A DNA stretch of 54,213 nt from a bacterium Ga0077546. GTDB taxonomy: Bacteria; Cyanobacteriota; Vampirovibrionia; Obscuribacterales; Obscuribacteraceae. Below the pieces are notes generated by a model, which worked only from the letters and a program-made list of their open reading frames with translations, was not told where the DNA came from and did no database searches. The DNA lies in contig LNEX01000356.1 in the NCBI GenBank assembly GCA_001464165.1, forward strand, positions 1 through 54,213. The letters run 5' to 3'. Shown here piece by piece: positions 1 to 8,320 of the stretch (positions within the stretch are counted from its first letter, which is position 1; each line of letters begins with the position of its first letter). The position numbers and the translations under genes were made by a program.

Positions 1-1
1 C

Positions 2-481
2 GCACCTAGACGAAATTCAATTAGCGTGCTCGACAAATCAGGTGACCTATTTGAATTCGATTTGGCGAAAAGAGTCTGGTCAGTATTACGCGCAAACGTT
101 CCCATCTCCGGTTCTCCCGATCCAGAATTCATAGATCTCTGCTTGAGCGAAAAAAACACTATACTCAACCTGCTTGATCCTGAGCGCAATCAAATATGGC
201 GGCTGCGTCTGCCTGCTCTGACAACGGCAAATAGCAAAGACAATGTTAGTCCGTTATTTGAAAAAACTTTTCCAGAAGTAATGCCTTGGCGCCTCAAGCC
301 CGGCGATGCCTCAGTTGCCGAGTGCATTGCTATTACCTTTGACAAGCGCTTTAGTCTTCTCAACCCGTTCGGTCAAATCATCCGTTGGGGCGCAGAAAGT
401 ACATCAAGCAAAACTGCCAATCAAATCAGCCTCAGGCGCACTTGGTACTTTTGGTACAATCCGTGCCTCACGTATGATTAG
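2..481 (+). CDS. N-terminal part of interrupted M23 peptidase gene (5' end outside window)
   Basis: The frame is open from the window edge, so the true start lies upstream; a GTG at 26 is only the first start-like codon. The product resembles a beta-propeller-like region (short blades with an aromatic residue followed by Ile-Arg-Trp or similar). The frame runs into a stop at 479-481, but sensible protein resumes in the next frame around position 426, where it leads into an M23 peptidase domain. Net effect is one extra base, or a deletion of 3n+2 bases. I read this as the front part of one gene with the entry at 426-1298. The propeller assignment is weak; the frame change is directly visible. 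Confidence 0.55.
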   Translation, partial: APRRNSISVLDKSGDLFEFDLAKRVWSVLRANVPISGSPDPEFIDLCLSEKNTILNLLDPERNQIWRLRLPALTTANSKDNVSPLFEKTFPEVMPWRLKPGDASVAECIAITFDKRFSLLNPFGQIIRWGAESTSSKTANQISLRRTWYFWYNPCLTYD

Positions 482-1298
482 CGCAGAAGGCAAAAATATT
501 CCGCTCTATGTTGTTGAGAGGCAAAACAATCGGGTCTTAGCCGTAGATAAAGAATCAGGCACTACCAAAGCCTTTAATTTCCCAGCAAACTCAAGCCTGA
601 GAGGCTTGTTACCCCTGACCCAGGGCTTCTGGATAATAGAAAACAACAAACTGGCTTATCGCGACTTGGCCAATCCTAACCCTGCCGGCGAGAAGAAAGA
701 AGCAAGAGAAAACGACTCAAGGTTGGCCAAGCTCTCAGCTCCAATTAAAGGCATGAAATTACCAAAGCACGCCGGGGTCTATCCCGGCGCCCGCCGCCTC
801 TATCGCTATGGGGTTCACGAAGGCCTCGATCTCTTCAACGACCGCACCCATATTGCCATCAATACGCCTGTAATTGCTGCTGGTGCCGGCAAAATTGTTA
901 GAGCCGATGCCAACTTTGTGGACATGAACCAAGGCACCTTCAACCGTGTCATGCGCGATTGTGTCAACGAGCACCGCACCTCCGACAAGAATGAAGACCT
1001 ATTTCGCGGTTGCCAAGTATGGATAGATCATGGCAACAATATGATCACTCGTTACGCTCACTTGAATAAAATCAATCCGAAAGTTCGCCTTGGGCAGACC
1101 GTAAAGCCCGGCGACCTGATAGGCTTTGTGGGTGTATCCGGAACAGGACAAAATCTACCGGGCAGAGCGAAGTACCCCCACCTGCACTTTGAAATCTGGC
1201 TTGATGGAAAATATTTAGGCTACGGCCTAACTCCAGCTGAGACAGTAGGAATCTTTGAAGACGTCTTTGAAAGCAAAAAAAATAGCCCTAACAAGTAG
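426..1298 (+). CDS. M23 family metalloendopeptidase (C-terminal part of interrupted gene)
   Basis: The C-terminal half is a clear M23 (LytM/lysostaphin-type) zinc peptidase domain, which cleaves peptidoglycan cross-bridges or stems in the cell envelope. Counting from an ATG at 306, the metal and catalytic residues are H171 and D175 (HEGLD), H252 (YAHL) and H292/H294 (HLHFE). All are present, so the domain itself looks intact. The domain carries an insertion of about 30 residues between its first and last motifs. The upstream part lies in another frame (2-481), so no full-length product can be made as the sequence stands. The first in-frame ATG after the junction is at 474. A Lys-rich secreted protein follows 27 bases downstream in the same direction. 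Confidence 0.8.
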   Translation, partial: SASGALGTFGTIRASRMISAEGKNIPLYVVERQNNRVLAVDKESGTTKAFNFPANSSLRGLLPLTQGFWIIENNKLAYRDLANPNPAGEKKEARENDSRLAKLSAPIKGMKLPKHAGVYPGARRLYRYGVHEGLDLFNDRTHIAINTPVIAAGAGKIVRADANFVDMNQGTFNRVMRDCVNEHRTSDKNEDLFRGCQVWIDHGNNMITRYAHLNKINPKVRLGQTVKPGDLIGFVGVSGTGQNLPGRAKYPHLHFEIWLDGKYLGYGLTPAETVGIFEDVFESKKNSPNK

Positions 1299-1325
1299 AT
1301 TGAATTGAGAGAGGAAAGGAAGTAA

Positions 1326-1565
1326 ATGAGTTTGGAGAATTCTCCTGTCAGCCGCGCAAAACACAATGCCGTTATCAAGCTTCATTGTTTGCTTACCGCA
1401 GTTAGCTTTAGTTTCGCCCTGCTGCCCTCTTCCCTCATAGCCTCTTCTAGTCCAGCCCATGCTCAGCCAATTACCATTGTGTCCGAGAATTTCAAGCCTG
1501 ATACAGCTGAAATTTTAATAGCGGCCAAAAGTGCAGATGAAGTAAAGGCACCAAACTCAGCCTAA
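1326..1565 (+). CDS. signal-peptide fragment of interrupted Lys-rich secreted protein
   Basis: Start at ATG 1326 is well supported by a purine-rich ribosome site (GAGGAAAGGAAG) just upstream. Residues 1-47 form a long signal peptide: basic start, hydrophobic stretch around residues 20-40, and an Ala-His-Ala-Gln cleavage-like end. An in-frame TAA at 1563-1565 ends the product after 79 residues. The same frame continues open to 2591 with Lys/Asp-rich protein very like the downstream part, and has no start codon until 2112. I therefore read this as the export signal of a single large gene, 1326-4132, not as a separate small protein. Confidence 0.6.
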   Translation: MSLENSPVSRAKHNAVIKLHCLLTAVSFSFALLPSSLIASSSPAHAQPITIVSENFKPDTAEILIAAKSADEVKAPNSA

Positions 1566-2591
1566 GTCAATGCAGATTCAGAAGACAGCGAGGGCAACGA
1601 CAAAGAGAAGAAGTCTGACAACAAAAAGAGTGAAGACAAAAAATCTAAAGCTAAAGACACGAAAGCCAGTGCCAAAGACGAAAAAGCAAAAGCAGACAAA
1701 ACAAAAGACGACAAATCTAAGGCTAAAGACGACAAAAGCAAAGCCGAAAAGTCAAAAGACGACAAAGTAAAAGACAAGAAGGCTGACGCCAAAGAAGATA
1801 GCAAAAAAGACGATAGCAAAGACGACAAAAAGAAAGCTACAATCAAACGGGGCTTCTTCGGCCGCGCCAAAGAAGACACGACTAAAGCTCCAGCCGTAGC
1901 TATTCCAGCGGCAACACCAGCAATAGCGGCTCCTCCAACGGCAACGACGGCTGTCACTACGCCGGCTAAAGCCAGTGAGAAAAAAGAAGAAACAGAAGAT
2001 AAGTCTCTTGTATTTGAACCAGACACTGCCTTAATCAGCGTACTCAAAGATCTCAATCGCGCCCTCAAAGATTCTGAAGAAATCAGCAAAATTGAAGATG
2101 CCAATCAACGTATGATTGTCACTCTTGCGGCCGCTGTCATCGACAAAGCGCTTAGCGATCCTAAACTAGCATTCAATAGAATTCTAGCGAAAGAACAAGA
2201 GGGTAAAGCGCGCACAAGGTTAACAGCCGAGTCGTGGTCTTCTGGCGATGTTGAAGTCAACGGCAAATTCAAAGGTTCACTTTCAACTGTATGGGCCAAG
2301 CGAATAGATGGTCTGGTTACTGTCACCGTAGCTGGCGATTGCCACGATCGCAAAGCAGCTGATGGCAAAGATATCGGCGAATTTATTGTAGTAATCAATG
2401 CACGCTCACCAGTTGAAACTGGCTTTGATATTCAAAGTCAGGCCAACGTCAATTTTTGGATTGGCAAACTCGGCACCATATTAGTAGAGGCTGACTGCAT
2501 TCCAAAACCAGCAGCAGAAGGCGAACAGCCAGCCGAACGTAAAGGCGACAGCGAAACTCAAAGCAGCGCTGATCAAAAAAAAAATCAATAG
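1566..2591 (+). pseudogene. middle segment of the same Lys-rich secreted protein (no start of its own before 2112)
   Basis: This stretch is open in the same frame as 1326-1565. It encodes about 100 residues of Lys/Asp/Ser/Ala repeats, an Ala/Pro/Thr-rich linker, then a folded region of about 160 residues (from ATG 2112) with no family I recognise. There is no ATG, GTG or TTG in frame between 1566 and 2112, so the Lys-rich half can only be translated by reading through the TAA at 1563. The frame ends at TAG 2589-2591, right after a run of ten A residues at 2575-2584. Past that run, the next frame continues without a stop into 2690-4132. The fragment 2112-2591 could be made alone, but nothing suggests that is the native product. 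Confidence 0.55.
2575..2584 (+). repeat. A10 homopolymer at a frame change
   Basis: Ten consecutive A residues lie where the coding frame switches from the 1566-2591 segment to the 2690-4132 segment. The downstream frame is open from this run onwards, so a net change of one base would fuse the two. This could be replication slippage, transcriptional slippage or a homopolymer miscall. Confidence 0.85.
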
Positions 2592-2689
2592 CAGCTCTAC
2601 CTCCGATACTGACCCATAGATATCGCCACTACTACGAGCTAGTCGTTCTTCAAGATGACCGTCGTCGCCTGATTGCCCAGCAATTAGCC

Positions 2690-4132
2690 ATGATGGACCC
2701 TAGCGTACAAATGCAAGAGTCTGAAAAAGAGAAAACTGAGAGCGAAAAATCGGTAAAGAATAACTCTGAGAAAGCGACAGCAGAGAAAGACAAAAAAGAA
2801 ATTGTAGCAAAAGTTGAAAAGACCAAAGTAGCTGCAGAAACAAAGCCTAAAGCTGACGCCGAAAGTGATGACCAAGAAACTGAAAACAAACCTGAAAGCA
2901 AGCCTAAAACTCAGACTGACAGCAAGACAATCAGCAAGTCTATAAGTAACGAAGAAAAGGCGCAAAAAGAGGAAGTCGACGAAGAAACGACTGAAAGAGC
3001 TGAAGAAAAATCAGCTACAACTGAAAAAGTAGTAAAAGCCGCGGCTCCATCAAAAAAAGAACCGGAAGTTAAAGTAATTGAGAAATTTGTCGAAAGAGCC
3101 CCTGAGAAGACCACAGAAAAACCAAGTCGAGTAGAGACCGTCTATAACACTGGCTCAGCAGGCTCGTATCCAGTGACGATCACAACCAGCAATACCAATC
3201 TGAAAACAGCAGCGGGCAAGAGCACTCGCCCAGTGGCTAAACAAGATAACAATTCATCAGCCACTACAACAGTTAGGCAAGGCAACGAAATGGCCTATGC
3301 TGGCGCCGCCCAATCGATGGAGCGCATCACCGGTTTAGAGTTACCAGCTCTGAAACAACCGAAGAACTTTACCTTGCTCATGCCAGAAAGAGCGTTAGCC
3401 GGTCAACCAGTCACCGTTGCCTTTGTTGACGAGCAGCGCAATCCAGAAAGCAATGTAGAGCTAAGTTTCAATGGCGTCACGCTATCGACTGACCAAAATG
3501 GTCAAGCTCAGTATATGATTCCCGAAGATGAAACTCCCGGCCGCTCCCTCAATATTTCCTTACTCTCAAGGCCCTACGAAATGCCCGCCGTAATCGAAGT
3601 ATTGCAGCCGCTGGCCACTCCAAGCAGCCCACAGGCACCTAAAGTAGACAAAGCCAGCCATCTTGTGAGCCGCCGATCTAACCTTGTAATCGATGGACAC
3701 AACTTTGACGGAGTGGCCCAAAACAATCGCGTCATTATCGATGGCATGACCGAATGTACAATCGCAGCAGCTTCACCAGTGCAACTAAAAGTAACTCTAC
3801 CGAAAGATCTGCGTCCGGGCGCACACTCACTTTGTGTCAGCACAGAAGGCATGCGCAGTAATCCAATAGGCTTTGAACTGGCGCAACTAGAAGTAGTCTG
3901 CGAGGGCAAAGACAACCCCAAAGACACCTCAGGCAAAGTCACTGTCAAAGTGGTTGGCACCACAACTAAAGTAAACGTCAAACTAGTTAATCTCAGCCCT
4001 GATTTAATCAAACTGAACAAAGGTGATGACGTCAAACTATTGAGTAGTGGCGGCGCGGTCAACACTGCCAGTGTCTCTGTTCAGCGCCTCAAAAAAGGAC
4101 CAATGAAAGTAGAAGCCTGGCTAGAACTTTAA
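2690..4132 (+). CDS. C-terminal part of Lys/Glu-rich secreted protein with Ig-like and IPT/TIG domains
   Basis: From ATG 2690 the product is 480 residues, but the frame is open back to the A10 run at 2575, encoding about 35 more plausible residues. Residues 1-150 are a low-complexity Glu/Lys/Thr region, probably disordered. Residues about 225-310 look like an Ig-like beta domain. Residues about 320-400 match the IPT/TIG pattern (Leu-Val-Ile-Asp-Gly-His-Asn-Phe, then Asn-x-Val-Ile-Ile-Asp-Gly, then a Ser-Asn-Pro near the end). A last beta-rich region follows. With the signal peptide at 1326 this would be an exported surface or cell-wall protein of roughly 900 residues. No ribosome site is evident before 2690, which fits a broken gene. 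Confidence 0.65.
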   Translation: MMDPSVQMQESEKEKTESEKSVKNNSEKATAEKDKKEIVAKVEKTKVAAETKPKADAESDDQETENKPESKPKTQTDSKTISKSISNEEKAQKEEVDEETTERAEEKSATTEKVVKAAAPSKKEPEVKVIEKFVERAPEKTTEKPSRVETVYNTGSAGSYPVTITTSNTNLKTAAGKSTRPVAKQDNNSSATTTVRQGNEMAYAGAAQSMERITGLELPALKQPKNFTLLMPERALAGQPVTVAFVDEQRNPESNVELSFNGVTLSTDQNGQAQYMIPEDETPGRSLNISLLSRPYEMPAVIEVLQPLATPSSPQAPKVDKASHLVSRRSNLVIDGHNFDGVAQNNRVIIDGMTECTIAAASPVQLKVTLPKDLRPGAHSLCVSTEGMRSNPIGFELAQLEVVCEGKDNPKDTSGKVTVKVVGTTTKVNVKLVNLSPDLIKLNKGDDVKLLSSGGAVNTASVSVQRLKKGPMKVEAWLEL

Positions 4133-4168
4133 AGCGCTAATAAAAATCAAAAAATCAAGGAGTCAAGA

Positions 4169-5488
4169 ATGGCCACCAGCCAAGAGGGTTGCAAGCTCAA
4201 TTTGAGTATTGACCGTGCCAAACGCTACGCCCAGTCAATTGCCTATGGCAAGAAAATTGAGACTGTCATTCCTGGTGGAGTCGATAGCCCATTTAGAGCC
4301 TTCCACGAAGTTGGTGGCGATACGGTATTTTTTGACCGCGCCAAAGGCTCTAGGTTGTATGACCTCGATGGCAATAGCTATATTGATTATCTAGGCGCTT
4401 GGGGCCCAGCCATTCTCGGCCACTGCCCCGACGATGTGGTGCGTAAGTGCCAAGAAACTCTAGCGAAAGGGCCAGTGTTTGGTGCACCCCACGTCTATGA
4501 AATGGAAATGGCTGAGCTAGTTATTGCGGCCGTTCCTTCAATAGAGAAAATTCGCTTCGTCAACTCTGGCACCGAAGCAGTAATGAGCGCAATTAGGTTG
4601 GCCCGCGGCTTTACCGGCCAAGAAACAATCATCATGTTTGAAGGTTGCTACCACGGCCACTGCGACGCTACTCTGGCTAGCAACGGCCACCAATCTTCTA
4701 GTGGTATTCCTGATGGTGCCAAAGCCGCCACTGTTTTAGCAAAGTTCAATGATCTTGAATCAGTCGAAACTCTTCTCAACCAACACAAAGGCAAAGTGGC
4801 TGGCATTATAGTAGAGCCCGTAGCTGGCTCTATGGGCGTGATTACGCCCGTGCCTGGCTTCTTAGAAGGCCTACGAGCACTAGCGGATCGCTTCGGCGTG
4901 CTTTTGATAATTGATGAAGTATTGACAGGCTTCAGGGTAGCGTTCGGCGGTGCTCAAAACTACTATACCGTCAAAGCTGATATCACCTGTTTTGGCAAAG
5001 CTCTCGGCGGCGGAATGCCCATCGGTGCCTACGGCGGCAGCAAAGAAATCATGAATAGACTGCAACCCGATGGCGATGTCTATCAAGCGGGAACATTCTC
5101 GGGCAACCCAGTCACTATGGCTGGTGGCATAGCGACACTTACACTATTGAAAGACCCAGCAGTTTACCAAGCCTTAGAAGACCGCACAGCGCAATTATTT
5201 GCCGGGTTGAGCAAGGTGATTGAGCGCCACAATTGGCCAATTCAACTACCACGTTTGGGTTCAATGTTCTCGATAGTATTTGCAGAAAAACCAGTGCTGA
5301 ACTTTCAAGATTCACTAACGATTGATTGCAAGGCATTCGCTAAGTTCTTTCACTTCGTGCTCGACAACGGCATCTACTTGCCGCCTTCAGCAGTGGATGC
5401 CGCCTGCCTTTCATCTGTGCATTCAGTCGAAGAAATTGAAGAGACAATAGAGATCATGAGCGAAGGCTTTAAGGTTGCGTTTAACTAG
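4169..5488 (+). CDS. hemL: glutamate-1-semialdehyde 2,1-aminomutase
   Basis: This is a class III PLP enzyme that converts glutamate-1-semialdehyde to 5-aminolevulinate, the last step of the C5 route to haem and other tetrapyrroles, in the cytosol. The 439-residue length is normal for the family. Visible signatures are PGGVDSPFRAF near residue 35, SGTEAVMSAIRLAR at 133-146, the cofactor Asp-Glu at 249-250, and the Schiff-base lysine K277 within GKALGGGMPIGAYGG. AAGGAG sits about 7 bases before ATG 4169. The gene is complete and unbroken, unlike its upstream neighbours. It converges with the minus-strand gene at 5494 with a gap of only 5 bases and no obvious terminator. Use of the C5 pathway fits a cyanobacterial relative. 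Confidence 0.93.
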   Translation: MATSQEGCKLNLSIDRAKRYAQSIAYGKKIETVIPGGVDSPFRAFHEVGGDTVFFDRAKGSRLYDLDGNSYIDYLGAWGPAILGHCPDDVVRKCQETLAKGPVFGAPHVYEMEMAELVIAAVPSIEKIRFVNSGTEAVMSAIRLARGFTGQETIIMFEGCYHGHCDATLASNGHQSSSGIPDGAKAATVLAKFNDLESVETLLNQHKGKVAGIIVEPVAGSMGVITPVPGFLEGLRALADRFGVLLIIDEVLTGFRVAFGGAQNYYTVKADITCFGKALGGGMPIGAYGGSKEIMNRLQPDGDVYQAGTFSGNPVTMAGGIATLTLLKDPAVYQALEDRTAQLFAGLSKVIERHNWPIQLPRLGSMFSIVFAEKPVLNFQDSLTIDCKAFAKFFHFVLDNGIYLPPSAVDAACLSSVHSVEEIEETIEIMSEGFKVAFN

Positions 5489-5493
5489 CTCAA

Positions 5494-5853
5494 TCAATAT
5501 GGATTTTCCTTTCCTATCATTTCTTCAAAGTAACTCTGATCTGCCTCGCTCAGCTGCAGTCGCTGAAATCCAGGCCAGCTTGGTATTTCTTTAAGCGCTT
5601 GCTCCCAAACTCGACGACTGTACTCTGGGTTTACTGGATGGTCAGAGAAAGTTAGCCCTCTATGAAACAAAGCACGAGCGGTCCAAAGACTAGACAAAAC
5701 GTCCAAACCATCAGGAGTAATACCAGATGGAAGCTCATCATCCCAAACAAGATACGCACTAATAGCGTTGAATCTCGGTTCAAGTGTAGGCTCTAAAACA
5801 AGTTCTTCAATTAGTTGGAGATCTCGGGGAATGAAAAGGGTCTTCTGAAGCAT
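5494..5853 (-). CDS. small protein, candidate immunity partner of the upstream toxin-like gene
   Basis: The 119-residue product is acidic and cytosolic, with no signal peptide or membrane segment and no family I recognise. It begins 3 bases after the stop of the 580-residue toxin-like gene. AAGGTGA overlaps that stop and serves as its ribosome site, so the two are translationally coupled. A small acidic gene placed directly after a polymorphic-toxin-like protein is the usual position for an immunity protein. That role is inferred from context only. Confidence 0.7.
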   Translation of the reverse strand: MLQKTLFIPRDLQLIEELVLEPTLEPRFNAISAYLVWDDELPSGITPDGLDVLSSLWTARALFHRGLTFSDHPVNPEYSRRVWEQALKEIPSWPGFQRLQLSEADQSYFEEMIGKENPY

Positions 5854-5856
5854 GTT

Positions 5857-7599
5857 TCACCTTACCACAACAGTGTCTATAACGATGTTCACCTTGTCAC
5901 CAACAGTTTCGTAGCGATAAGAGACTGGTTTAATACCAAGTAATCGCAAAGCCTTAGTTACGCAGCCAGCGATATGAGTATCTTGAGGCAAAGCGCCTGC
6001 TTTAATTGCTTGGAAACTTTCTTTGTTAACGATATTTTTGAGAATAACCCTCTCGGTTGGGTGGGCTGCATGAGCCTTCAGTGCTTGAGCAAGTAATTCG
6101 CCACCCGTACCACTAGGCATGGCTCCGTTGTCCAAATGTTCAAGGACAACAGTTCCCGGTTTGGGTAAGCTGGCATGAACCCATGCTTTGGTATCTCCAA
6201 TAACAAAGGCTTTAATCGAGAAATCATCGCGTTGTAAGTTGAGCTTTGGCATGTCATACCGCCGAAGACCAATAGAGGCAAGCTCTCCATCGCTCAAAGC
6301 CTCAAGCTTTTTCAAGCCACCAAAAGCTTCCATCTCACGCTCACTAAGCACCTTGTTTGGTCCTGGAGCCAAGAACATGGGCTTATGCTCTGGAAAATAC
6401 TCCCCAGATCGACCAACCATCTTGGCAGCAAAATCATCAAATTTGCCTGTGTCATTTTTGATTGGCATCAATCTTCCATCAGGCGTTAGGCCCATTGGTT
6501 GAGGCATTAGCTCATCTGCCATGCGAGATATTAGTTTGCTTGCCTTCTCTCTTACACCCGAACCCATAGCGCTGGCTTCGGTGCCGAGCGCTTCCAAGGC
6601 TTCGGTTATCTTCACACTTTTGGCTAATCTATCCGCCCCAAAGCCTACAGCAAGGCCGCCTAGGTTCTCCACTGTCAACTTTGTTGCTAGCCTAGTCTTT
6701 TCTTCTGGGCTCATCGCCTCCCAGCGCTGGTTAATTTGCTGTCCCAGCCATGCTACATCACGTAAGCCTTTGCCGTAGTCTCCAACGGTTGTAGCGGCTC
6801 CCAAGTTGCCCAGATATGCATCTGCTGCCCCAAAGACATGAATGCCAGCGACCATTAGCTTACCGAGCGACTCACCGGCTTTGCCAGCAGTGTCTATTGC
6901 TGCCGGATCATTCGTCATTACGTCGCGGCCAAATTGAGCGACGCCAATTATTGATGTTCCAAGACTTTCGGCACTCTGAGCCAGCCCCACAACACCATCA
7001 CCTAAGCCAGTTATTGCCCCTACGCCTATTCTGAATTGCTGGTGCGTCAGCTCTGCGTTATATGCCTTGATTCCAGCACCGATCACTTGCGCTTGCTGCT
7101 CCAAAGGCAGAGCGCCAATTCTCTCAAACAGGTTTTGTTCGGTTACTTCCGGCGGCTGGCCTACTTGGTACTCCACGCCTGTTCTTATTACTTTGTCCTG
7201 CCCATGCTGCTCTACGCCAAAGCCATAGTCTTTGATCGGACGGCTATCTATTTCTGCCAATTCTTGCAGCGTTGTGGCAGGCTGGCTTTTTGCCTCAACG
7301 TCCGAGACCATCTGACGCGCGGCTACTACGACTTCCTTACCTGATGGTTCTCTATCTACTAACTCTAAGCTTCTATCTTGCCCAGTCTTTTCGACATGAG
7401 CAAACTTCTCTGCCTTTGTCATAAGCGCCCAGTTTTTTACTGAACCGTCACTGACATTTGGGTTTGCTGCCTTGATTGCTTCTACCTGATCTCCGGTAGC
7501 ATTTCTTACTTGTTGACCTTCCGGCGAGTTCAAGACGGGCTTGTCAGCCGGCGCTCCAGATTGTCGGTCACCTTTGCCTTTCTCGCTTTGGTCTGACAT
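5857..7599 (-). CDS. polymorphic-toxin-like protein with variable C-terminal domain
   Basis: The product is about 580 residues, with no signal peptide. I place the start at the ATG at 7599 (MSDQSEKG) because GGGAG lies 8 bases upstream; a GTG at 7614 would overlap that site. The first 40 residues are polar and low-complexity. Residues about 175-350 are rich in Gly/Ala and weakly hydrophobic, like the central regions of polymorphic toxins. A GRLMP motif (about residue 375) followed by F-D-D-F marks the boundary to a C-terminal domain of about 200 residues. The same motif precedes the C-terminal domain of the protein at 8321-9430. The last domain (around GCVTKALRLLGIKP) is not one I recognise. 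A small co-translated gene follows. A toxin role is inference from architecture. Confidence 0.65.
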   Translation of the reverse strand: MSDQSEKGKGDRQSGAPADKPVLNSPEGQQVRNATGDQVEAIKAANPNVSDGSVKNWALMTKAEKFAHVEKTGQDRSLELVDREPSGKEVVVAARQMVSDVEAKSQPATTLQELAEIDSRPIKDYGFGVEQHGQDKVIRTGVEYQVGQPPEVTEQNLFERIGALPLEQQAQVIGAGIKAYNAELTHQQFRIGVGAITGLGDGVVGLAQSAESLGTSIIGVAQFGRDVMTNDPAAIDTAGKAGESLGKLMVAGIHVFGAADAYLGNLGAATTVGDYGKGLRDVAWLGQQINQRWEAMSPEEKTRLATKLTVENLGGLAVGFGADRLAKSVKITEALEALGTEASAMGSGVREKASKLISRMADELMPQPMGLTPDGRLMPIKNDTGKFDDFAAKMVGRSGEYFPEHKPMFLAPGPNKVLSEREMEAFGGLKKLEALSDGELASIGLRRYDMPKLNLQRDDFSIKAFVIGDTKAWVHASLPKPGTVVLEHLDNGAMPSGTGGELLAQALKAHAAHPTERVILKNIVNKESFQAIKAGALPQDTHIAGCVTKALRLLGIKPVSYRYETVGDKVNIVIDTVVVR

Positions 7600-7749
7600 C
7601 AGCAAGGCTCCCACAACCCCAACTGCGCCTTATATTCCCCGCTCTGTCAGGCAATTATCAACTCAGATCTCTGTGTTGCTAACGCTGTGACGAATACTCT
7701 CATATTGTGATGCTCGGGAATAATAGCTACAGCACCGCAGGGCTTAGCG

Positions 7750-8262
7750 ATGCAAGAACCGGATTCACTCAATCCAATAAAATTCCTTAGCCATGCGGGT
7801 TGCTCCCTTGCATTTGCATTGCCCACAGATATCGTGCTGTGGGTAATCTATCTGTTTATCCAAAGAATCTTTAGCGGCTGTTGCATGTCAGCTTACGATA
7901 GCAGCACCGATGCGATCAATATGGGATTCCTCCTGGTTCTAAACTGTTTTCTTGCAGCGCTGAATCCACTTCTATTCTGTCTATTTGAAATTTGGTGGTG
8001 CTGGCACCAAATGATCATTGGTCAACTTTACGGCAATGGCGGATTATTCCGCTTCGGAGTAGTTCCACTAGTCATCGCTGTCATCGTCTCAATCAAAAAG
8101 GGGTGGCTACGACATTCTTCAGAAACACAAAGTCAAACAATTCGGAAGATTGGTATCACCGCCGCTCTCTGCCTTATTCTCGTACCATTTGAAAATCAGA
8201 TTCTAAGCGCTCCGATCAACATCAGCAATTCGTTCCGGATACTCACAGGGAAAATACTTTGA
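7750..8262 (+). CDS. predicted integral membrane protein, unknown
   Basis: This 170-residue protein has about four hydrophobic segments (residues roughly 15-40, 55-85, 95-115 and 130-150) with several Cys and Trp residues in the second. It lies alone on the plus strand between two minus-strand toxin-like genes. No family is recognised. It could be a membrane immunity or accessory protein for one of the neighbours, but orientation does not support an operon. No strong ribosome site is seen before ATG 7750. Confidence 0.5.
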   Translation: MQEPDSLNPIKFLSHAGCSLAFALPTDIVLWVIYLFIQRIFSGCCMSAYDSSTDAINMGFLLVLNCFLAALNPLLFCLFEIWWCWHQMIIGQLYGNGGLFRFGVVPLVIAVIVSIKKGWLRHSSETQSQTIRKIGITAALCLILVPFENQILSAPINISNSFRILTGKIL

Positions 8263-8320
8263 TACCAAAGCCTTCATTTTTGGCGCTCCCAGGCTCTCAA
8301 AGAGAACATTCCCACTCACC

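Noticed and set aside
1562..2104. Long minus-strand open frames opposite the Lys-rich gene
   Set aside because: These are Ser/Leu-rich mirror images of Lys/Asp codons, with no ribosome sites.
2650..3114. Minus-strand Ser/Phe-rich open frames
   Set aside because: Same mirror effect of the Glu/Lys-rich sense strand.
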